Origin: Nematopogon swammerdamellus
Lineage: Eukaryota; Arthropoda; Insecta; Lepidoptera; Adelidae
Assembly: GCA_946902875.1 (NCBI GenBank)
Contig: OX336340.1
Location: forward strand, 15,081,566 to 15,145,565
Length of the DNA stretch: 64,000 nt
Direction: 5' to 3'
Each line of letters begins with the position of its first letter. The first letter of the stretch is position 1. Both the position numbers and the translations under genes were made by a program. This document shows, one piece after another, positions 56,661 through 64,000 of this stretch. Below the pieces are notes generated by a model. The model was not told where the DNA came from, did not search any database, and saw only the letters and a list, made by a program, of their open reading frames with translations.

Positions 56661-57205
56661 ACTTCAATTCAGTTCATTAATGAAGGTAAGACTACGTAAG
56701 ATAAAGTTTCCAGCACGAGTTTCCAGACAGAAGTGACAACAATCTGGCAGTCAAGCAAGAAACATAAAGACCCGAACCCTAATTATGTCTCACATTACAT
56801 TAAAAAGGAAAGATGTCGAAATTATTGAGGATCCACATGATTTTGTCAAACATATTGGGATCATGCTTCCAAAAAATATTAGCGGAATCCTTGCTAGCCA
56901 AAAATACTAGCGCACTAGAATGTTAATAATAATTACAAAACCACCGAATAATATTAGCTTGTGGTCCCTTCACCGAAAATGACATTGAATTGATTATAAT
57001 GTAAAAAGGAAGCATACACAAGACGTTAAATATATCCGTCAACGTCTTATACAGAAAGTTTCAGACCAATAGGTACTAGGTAAAAATAACCATCTACAAT
57101 TTATAGGCCGCGCTAGTCTGAACACGTCCTAATCCGATTAGCGCGGTAATCCAATCCGTAGAATGTCGTTGGGTCGCACGCACAGAGACGTGCGACAGGG
57201 ACGAC

Positions 57206-57530
57206 GGTCTCTACAACACCTGTGATGTTAGCCCATAACACCTTCGCGAACTAGGTGCCATGTCAGTGTTCCATTTGGTCGTGCCGCGGCTACACTGAAC
57301 TGGGCTGAAAACACGAACTATTAAAGCCGTTTCGACCGACGACCTTTAATTCAATGCAGTTGTATCAATCCGGGCGGATTAAACCCTACCACCTAGTAAA
57401 TTAAGAAGGGAACTCGCCCACAGTTATGCTTAGAATTCGAATCATGGTCAGGCTCGACGGTCGGACAGTCACCCATCCAAAGTCCGACCGTGCCCGGTTT
57501 GATTAACTTGGACAATCGAACGTCCAAGAT
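57206..57530 (-). mobile_element. SINE-B copy with degenerate tRNA/5S-like head
   Basis: The body 'gtgatgttagcccataacac...gaactaggtgccatgtcagtg' is followed by 'gtaaattaagaagggaa' and a head with the 'cacccatccaaagt' complement of the 5S-like motif (57469-57482). Order and spacing agree with 21111-21550. Confidence 0.7.
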
Positions 57531-57609
57531 TCCAAAGAAAGATTCGAAGAAAGATTCCAAAGGCGTATTTACACTTTTAGATTCGACGAAAGGGTAAAAA
57601 CTGATTGAC

Positions 57610-57720
57610 TGCTCAGTGCGTCTCCGCGCCGCTGCCGCGACCGCGCGCCGCCGGCGGCGGCCGGCCGCCGCGCCACCACCGCTGCCCGCCGCCGTGTCGC
57701 CGCCCGGTGTGAGGTCTCCA
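57610..57720. promoter_or_regulatory. CpG-rich block, possible promoter
   Basis: This is a run of CGCCGCC-type sequence with no signature of a coding exon in any frame. It could be a CpG island-like promoter for a transcript outside the recognised genes. The evidence is composition only. Confidence 0.2.
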
Positions 57721-59208
57721 TATCACCTATATATAGCCCACAGATTGTATAGCCTGCGAGCGAAAGGTGAAACACGCTTGCGCAAGGTTGCCCGCCCGAG
57801 CACTATTTTTGAACAGGAGTCTACTTTCGTACGAGAACGTTTGGATGTCTTGTTATCCGTACCTATCACGAGTCGTGGTACCTATATACGTTCATGTCCA
57901 TACAGACTATTTACAGTAGGTAGACAAAGAGTAGGTAGATAAGTACCTAGACTAGATAGTTTACCCACGACAGTTTTTTAATTAATTTCATCTCTGTTCA
58001 AAACATTGAGGTGACTCAGGTTTCATTACCTAGCTCCTAGTGACAGTATTTTGTGCAAAGATTTTTATGCATACAGCGATCGTGCGAAGTGAAGACATGT
58101 AGGAACCTAGGTATCAAATTGTTTGTGTTCCGTACGTAGCAAGTGGCCGGCTGCGATGTCAGAGCCGCGACATGGGGCGGCTACGTCTGTGTATAGTTAG
58201 TTATGTATGCTATCCGTCGGTCTATCTGATGCCAAATGTTTCAAATAGCTTATTGAAGTGATATAATAATGAATTTCATTGAAAGAATATCAAGGCTGCT
58301 TGCAGCGAACCTTCAGCAATAATTTGTACTCAGGCATAGAATATTTACTCAGGATCGCGTGCAAAGGTTAGGTAGGTAAGTACATGCAAATCGCATTTGC
58401 CCAGCAGCGCTGCGTTGACGTTGTCGTGACTCGTGACAGAAAGTACCTACAGAACGTGACATGATGGATTGGCGAGTCGGGCTGTGACTTCTTCGAGCTT
58501 TGAGCATAGGCGCCGACTCCGTGGGTGCTTGGGGGCTCCAGCACCCACGAGAGGTGAGTCGTGGGTGTGGAGCACCCACGATGATAGATATAATGATCAG
58601 TAATCGGATTTGGGCTACGATAAAAGTGCCTTGCGTATGTACATTCGTGCTAATGTGTAAATGCGGCGTGAAATGCAAAACATTGAACTAATGTTTTGCC
58701 AATACATGCTGCCGGGTGCCGGAAGAATTAGAGAAACAATTGAGAAGCATATGCCCAGCAGTGGACGGCAACACACTGATGATGATGATGATGATGATTG
58801 TTAAATCTATACTTATCCTTTTTTCTTCTCATAAATATCAATTAAAACAAGTGGCTAAAGTAAAAAAAAATTGCATGAGCACCCACGAGGATTTATAAAA
58901 GTCGGCGCCCAAAGAATATAATACTATTAAGGCGTTCGGCGCCCCTGTTTGAGAATGCTCCGATTGAATGCGTTGAAAACCTACAGCACTCCTTCCTACC
59001 CGATTAAAATAACATAACATAACCGTTTATTGAATGAAGAAAAATCGCATAACGTAGTACAAATCATTGCTTTCTTTCATCAAATGGCTGAGGTTATTGC
59101 CCTGTGGCAATCTCTTCCAGCTCACCCATTAGATATAAGGGCATTAACTATTAGTAATAATGCTTTGCAGTGAACGAATGTCAAATTGTACGCACCTACA
59201 AATAATAA

Positions 59209-61434
59209 TCTATACATATAATAAAATCGTAGAGGTAAGAAAGTCTGTACATTGAATGTATTCGGAAAAAAACTAACCAGGGTGGCTTAAAATGAGATAC
59301 TGAACATGTTAGAACAGTTTTTAAAATTTTTGTTTGTTTGTTTGTTTGTCTGTACGCGCATCACGCAAAAACCACTGAACGGAATTAGACGAAACTTTGT
59401 ATAGTGGCAGTTTATATGCCGGGTTAACATAATACGTAAAAAAAAATAACAAAAATAAAAAAAAAATTACAATTATAAACATTATTGCGCGTTTAAAATC
59501 ACGTAGTCCAAAGTGCATAATTATATCTTGAGAACTGTCAGCAAATACAATTTGAATAAAATATTCATTCGAAATTTAAAAATAAGTAGATACAACGAAA
59601 ATGACAGTTCTTCTTTTTTATAACTTGAACACAATAGTCTATACATATCTATTCTTTCTATACATATCATAAAATCGTAAATGCAAAAATGTCTATTTGT
59701 ACGCGCATCTCGCAAAAACCACTGAACGGAATTTGACGAAACTTTTTATAGTGACAGTGTATATCCCGGATGAACATAATAATTAAAAAATATAATAAAA
59801 ATCACGTAATCCAAAGTAAAGGTAAAAAACTATTTTAAATGTCATGTTGACAACGGAGAACTGTCATCTCGACGTGAGCTGGCCGGTGACAAATTGTTTG
59901 ATAAATAAAAATAATAATTGAAAGTCGAAGTTATGTCGCTGTCATTGGTGCAATAAAATTTATATATCTGTTGCCCGCGGCTTCGCTCGCGTGAAATTCG
60001 TATTTAAAAAAAAGAAAGTAAGTAACTAAAGGCGGGCCCGAAGGCTGATCTGCGCTCACGTAAACGATATTCTTTCTCGATGAAAGTAACTAAGGGGAGG
60101 CGGAAGGCGGAGCTGAGTTCAGGAAGAAGAAAAATATTCTTGAAGAAAGTAAGTAACTAAGGGCGAGGCCGAAGGCCGAGCTCTATTCTGGAAGACCATA
60201 AACCTTCTCGAAGAAAGTAAGTAACTATGGGCGAGGCCGCAGGCCGAACTGCGTTCAGGAAGAAGCTAAACCATCTTGAAGAAAGTAAGTAACTAAGGCG
60301 AGGCCGAAGGCCGAGCTACGTTCGGATAATTGAAAAAGCATCTCGAAGAAAGCAAGTAACTAAGGGCGAGGCCGAAGGCCGAGCTGCGTTCAGGAAGAAG
60401 CTAAACCATCTTGAAGAAAGTAAGCAACTAAGGCGAGGCCATCAAGAAGCTAAACCATCTCGAATAAAGTTAATTAATATTAAGATTGAGTTAATATTAA
60501 GAGTGAGTTTAATTTAATTTAAATTTTATTATAAAGTCCACGCTTCTAACGGCAAATATACCGTGCATCCTAGAACCTCGCGGTTATTCCCGGCTGGATG
60601 GAAAGAGGCCCGATGCTATCACCTTAGTGCCATGGACTAAGGGTAGTTCTTTGATGTGGGACGCCACTTTTGTTCTCACATTGGCTCCAAGTCACGTTAG
60701 GACATCTTCAAGAGCGGCTGGCGCGGCCGAGGCTGGGGCGGAGAGCCTCAAACGCAGCAAATATAGAAATATAATTCAAGATTTCGAATTTGTTGCGTTT
60801 GCGGTTGAAACCCTCGGTCCGTGGAGCAGTGAAGCCAAAAGAGGCTTGAGCTGGTTGACGCAACTGGTGTCCCGTCATCAAGGGCTTATGTACTTCATTC
60901 AAAAGGTTAGCCTTGCCATCCAGCGGGGTAATGCCGCAAGTGCTCTAAGAACATTTGAAAATGCCCGTTTTGATAGTTATTTTAATGTTTGTTAGGTAGG
61001 TTTAATTCTTTAGTTATTAATGTTACTTTTTTATTTTTATGAAATAAATAGATTGAGTAAACGATATTATATTCTATCGAAGAAAGGAAGTCTTTAAGGG
61101 CGAGGCCCGAAGGCGGAAGAGGGTTTTTGGTTTACCTGAACGCAGCTCGGCCTTCGGCCTCGCACTGAGTTCCTTCCTTTCTTCCAGAAGGTTTATCGTC
61201 TTCCTGAACGCAGCTCGGCCTTCGGCCTCGCCCTTACTTACTTCCTTTATTTGAGAAAGATTTATCGTTTACCTGAAAGCAGCTCGGCCTTCGGCCTCGC
61301 CCTTAGTTAGTTACTTTCTTTAAGAAGGTTTATCGATTACCTGAACGCAGCTCGGCCTTCGGCCTCGCCCTTAGTTACTTACATTCTTCTTTGGAATACG
61401 AATTTCACGCGAGCGGAGCCGCGGGCTCAGCTAG
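59209..61434 (+). mobile_element. Helitron-like composite element, right copy
   Basis: The copy starts TC (59209-59210) after an A and ends CTAG (61431-61434) before a T. It is a reverse-complement near-identical copy of 2505-4816, about 86 bp shorter through loss within one minisatellite array near 60437 ('gcgaggcc' joined to 'atcaagaagc'). The 64- and 65-codon ORFs of the outer part are identical in both copies, indicating recent duplication. Confidence 0.78.
60627..60995 (+). CDS. Transposon ORF with restriction-endonuclease-like signature (right copy)
   Basis: It has the same 122 codons as 2944-3312 with a single residue difference. The frame is open back to about 60540 (EPRGYSRLDGKRPDAITLV), and an upstream or non-ATG start, or a spliced start, is possible. 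The core is RPD (upstream of the ATG), WDAT, KY and VETLGPW. The frame stops at TAG right after FNVC. It is flanked by inverted minisatellite arrays at 60030-60440 and 61090-61390. Confidence 0.6.
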   Translation: MPWTKGSSLMWDATFVLTLAPSHVRTSSRAAGAAEAGAESLKRSKYRNIIQDFEFVAFAVETLGPWSSEAKRGLSWLTQLVSRHQGLMYFIQKVSLAIQRGNAASALRTFENARFDSYFNVC

Positions 61435-61557
61435 TAAATAATAAAACAATGTCAACCGCGGGCGGGGGTCGAAGGAGAATAGACATACCGGCCTGAGAGG
61501 TGCCTATTCACGCTATCTATATTATTACTAATAACCTCTTATTGCATACCTTGCATA

Positions 61558-61960
61558 TTTTTTTATGTAATATCCGGTATGGGTGGCTGAGTCGGAGGGG
61601 CCAAAGCGCATGCTCCGACCAGCCAATATCACCTCCGAGAAGGTAGGTGCCATACCGGAGACTTCCCTAGATTGCTGGCTATACTGGACTAGAGGAGAAC
61701 ACAACCGAGGCTGCTATGCGGCCATCTTACATCCAGTACGGTGGTATCATACCAGTCGGCTACAATTTGAGCCTACCACCAAGTAAGGGGCAAGAGAAGG
61801 GACCTACAGTTTTACACCGGTTCCGAACGGTGAAGCAGCAGGTGTAGGTATGCACGTAAATTTTTTCTTCAGAAAAAACTCATTGGTACACGCCGACCGG
61901 ATTCGAACCGCGGACCTTTCGCATGAGAAGCCGATGCCCAAACCACTCGGCCACTCGCCG
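61558..61960 (-). mobile_element. SINE-A copy
   Basis: It runs from the T-rich tail side to the head at 'ccaaaccactcggccactcgccg', with the B box complement at about 61900-61910. Next to the head, 'gagtggtttggg' (61961-61972) repeats the head in inverted sense, making a short hairpin. Confidence 0.85.
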
Positions 61961-62545
61961 AGTGGTTTGGGCGGGGCGAGTAAGTACATTTAAATTGGGC
62001 TTATATAATGCATGAAAAGATAAAAAATACAAGTTCGCAAAGGAGGACTTATATCATTATGAAGATTTTTTCAGTCAACCTTTTAGGAATATACAGAGTG
62101 TATTATGACCATACCATAGGTCATAAAGCAAACCCAGTAGGTACTCCTAAGCCTATTTGGAGCAAAAAAGTTACATATGACATTTTGTTCTACAGTGAAC
62201 TTTTTTTAACATAGGTACTAAACTAAATAAAGACACTCCATTTACGAAATGCTTCCGTGTGAAGACCGATGCACTCAGTAGGAATTTTTTTTTTACAAAT
62301 TTTACAAACAAAGAAAGTTAGGTGCAAATGAAACAATATTATGGTATTTTTTTATTTTATAATAATTGTTCAAAATGGCGTCCATTATTTTGTGCACAGG
62401 TGTGGAACTTTATTAAGCAAATTATTATTGCTTAATCTCTTGCTCCTTTAACTTGTTTGCGACTTCGTGTATTCTCGCAACAAATTCGTTCCTGGTAGCG
62501 AATGGTTTTGAATACACCTTTTCCTTCAGGGCACCCCAAATAAAA
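61961..62545. other. Non-coding stretch
   Basis: No gene is recognised. The 68-codon ORF at 62008 has no family signature. T-rich runs near 62280-62380 may be an old retroelement tail. Confidence 0.4.
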
Positions 62546-63472
62546 AATTCACAGATTTCGTGCCTTACACGACTATCGAGCACATTGAAAATTTATCTAC
62601 GGAATTCGAAAAAATATTGTCGCTGAGTGACACGAGAAAGTCGGGATAAGGAAAAGGTTAGTTGGGTTCTGATGATGGAGCCGGAAGGAAGCCATAGGAA
62701 CTCCTAAACTACACATGATAAGCCCATCGTGTTTGGGCTAGTTGGATTTGTCTTGGCAAGTACTCTAGTCATATGTTATTTGCAGGGTCCTGATGATGGA
62801 GCCGGAAGGAAGCCATAGGAACTCCAAACTACACATGATAAATCCACCATATTTGGGCTCGTTGGATATAGGAATATAGGAATAAAGGTTAGGTTAAAAA
62901 CCTAACCTATACTTATTCTTATATTCTATACCCTTATATTATATTTTTATATTTGATATTTATTTATTTGTTAGTTTAGTTAGACATAATGTCAAGCTAT
63001 CTATTTTTCTAATTAAATTTTAGGTTACATTTTTTAAGCTGCTTGTGTTTTAGAAAAATAATAAAAAATATATAAATGTAATATTTATTTTTATTTTGTT
63101 GTATTCATTTTCAATGCGACGCATCTTCTAACCTAACCTATATTCCTATATTCCTATATCCAACGAGCCCAAATATGGTGGATTTATCATGTGTAGTTTA
63201 GGAGTTCCTATGGCTTCCTTCCGGCTCCATCATCAGGACTCTGGAAATAACATATGACTAGAGTACTTGCGAAGACAAATCCAACGAGCCCAAACACGAT
63301 GGGCGTATCATGTGTAGTTTAGGACTTCCTATGGCTTCCTACCGGCTCCATCCCAACTCACCTTTTCCTTATCCCGACTTTCTCGTGTCGCTCAGCGACA
63401 ATATTGTTTCGAATTCCGTAAATTCATTTCCAATGTGCTCGATAGTCGTGTGAGGCACGAAATCTGTGAATT
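62546..63472. mobile_element. Large fold-back element with internal repeats
   Basis: The ends 'aattcacagatttcgtgcc' and the complement at 63454-63472 start arms of about 380 bp. Each arm carries two copies of a ~125-bp unit with 'gatggagccggaaggaagcc', 'ggaactcctaaactacacat' and 'tttgggct.gttggat'. The centre is AT-rich. There is no coding capacity. Confidence 0.85.
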
Positions 63473-64000
63473 AATTTTTTCAAAAAGATTGAGCTACAGG
63501 GCAAACCCTTAACCCGATCGTCTTTGTTTTAGGCTCAAATTGTAGCTGACGAAATTGTCCAGAGGATTTTTTCTAAAATTTTTGATATCATTATTCGTTT
63601 CCAAAATATCGAGCGCCAAAATAAAAAAATCGGAAAAAATTGAATTTTTTTGCACTATTTCGGCCATAACTTTTTTCGTTTTTTACTTTCTCAAATAATT
63701 CTTTTTGCACCTCTCATGAATACGCGTCTTTTGAGCCTTCATAACTCTCCGAGATATATCATATCTCACCGAACATCATATCTTCATAACTTTCCGAGAT
63801 ATAAGGGATCGCACTTTTTCGTGAAATCGGGGCCTATACTGGAACACGAACCAAAAGACATTTTCAATGTAAAAAATCCTAGGGAGTTAGTTCGAGTGAC
63901 CTTGGTGGCCACGCAACTGGTGCTGGTTGGTTCAAGCTTCCTCGCCCAATGCACCTGCCAGGGAAGGTCTGTAGTCATGGATCAATAAGAGGTCTAGTAG
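63473..64000. other. Non-coding end of window
   Basis: This stretch holds a short near-duplication around 'cataact.tccgagatat' (63740-63760, 63785-63803) and otherwise unrecognised sequence. A 112-codon ORF at 63650 shows no signature. Confidence 0.4.

Larger units (their letters stand above)
55736..59208. other. Non-coding stretch with old repeats
   Basis: No gene is supported. Contents: AT-rich DNA to 56500, two SINE-B pieces, a CpG-rich block at 57610-57720, short hairpins around 'gagcacccacga' at 58520-58600, a piece of the 'cagcagtggac' repeat at 58745-58765 (reverse of 6075-6095), and a (GAT)n microsatellite at 58779-58799. Confidence 0.45.

Noticed and set aside
57616..57942. 108-codon ORF in the CpG-rich block
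   Set aside because: Low-complexity Ala/Arg/Pro translation with an equal ORF on the other strand and no homology signal.

Overview
This is a eukaryotic, almost certainly lepidopteran (moth or butterfly), nuclear window. It has AT-rich intergenic DNA, spliced genes with GT-AG introns, tRNA-derived SINEs, Helitron ends of the 'cccgcggcttcgctcgcg' type common in Lepidoptera, piggyBac, hAT and 5'-truncated LINE pieces, and many fold-back elements. All identifications come from reading the sequence; no database search was run.

Three spliced plus-strand genes can be followed exon by exon with consistent reading phase. (1) 14848-24328 is the 3' part of GOPC/PIST, the Golgi PDZ and coiled-coil protein: coiled coil, PDZ domain and a long proline/serine-rich tail. 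Its 5' exons are not recognised and are probably outside the window. (2) 29760-48501 is a DUF4795 (QRICH2/C16orf96-like) coiled-coil protein. I could assemble a complete 18-exon, 795-residue model. One of its exons is tandemly triplicated and a transposon fragment lies in the third unit. (3) 51940-54614 is EIF2B3, the gamma subunit of eIF2B, with 4 exons and 455 residues. Two weaker candidates lie upstream: a 61-residue ORF at 9611-9796 and a start-codon exon pair at 10901-11142.

Mobile DNA fills most of the rest. Two copies of one Helitron-like element (2505-4816 minus, 59209-61434 plus) sit as inverted repeats around about 54 kb holding all three genes. Each carries an intact ORF with a restriction-endonuclease-like signature, placed between inverted minisatellite arrays. 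Two SINE families are named here. SINE-A is tRNA-derived, with copies near 7.0, 20.7, 26.5, 40.1 and 61.6 kb. SINE-B has a tRNA-like head with a 5S-rRNA-like stretch, with copies or pieces near 7.2, 19.6/21.1, 43.3, 56.5 and 57.2 kb. Each family is found inserted in the other. Also present are a piggyBac copy with TTAA target duplication, a hAT copy with an 8-bp duplication, a Cys-rich-protein transposon with long inverted termini, two LINE 3' ends, two copies of an R2/NeSL-type C-terminal fragment, and about ten fold-back/MITE structures, mostly in introns.

The three genes are not obviously functionally linked (Golgi trafficking, sperm-flagellum type coiled coil, translation initiation). They share only strand and neighbourhood.
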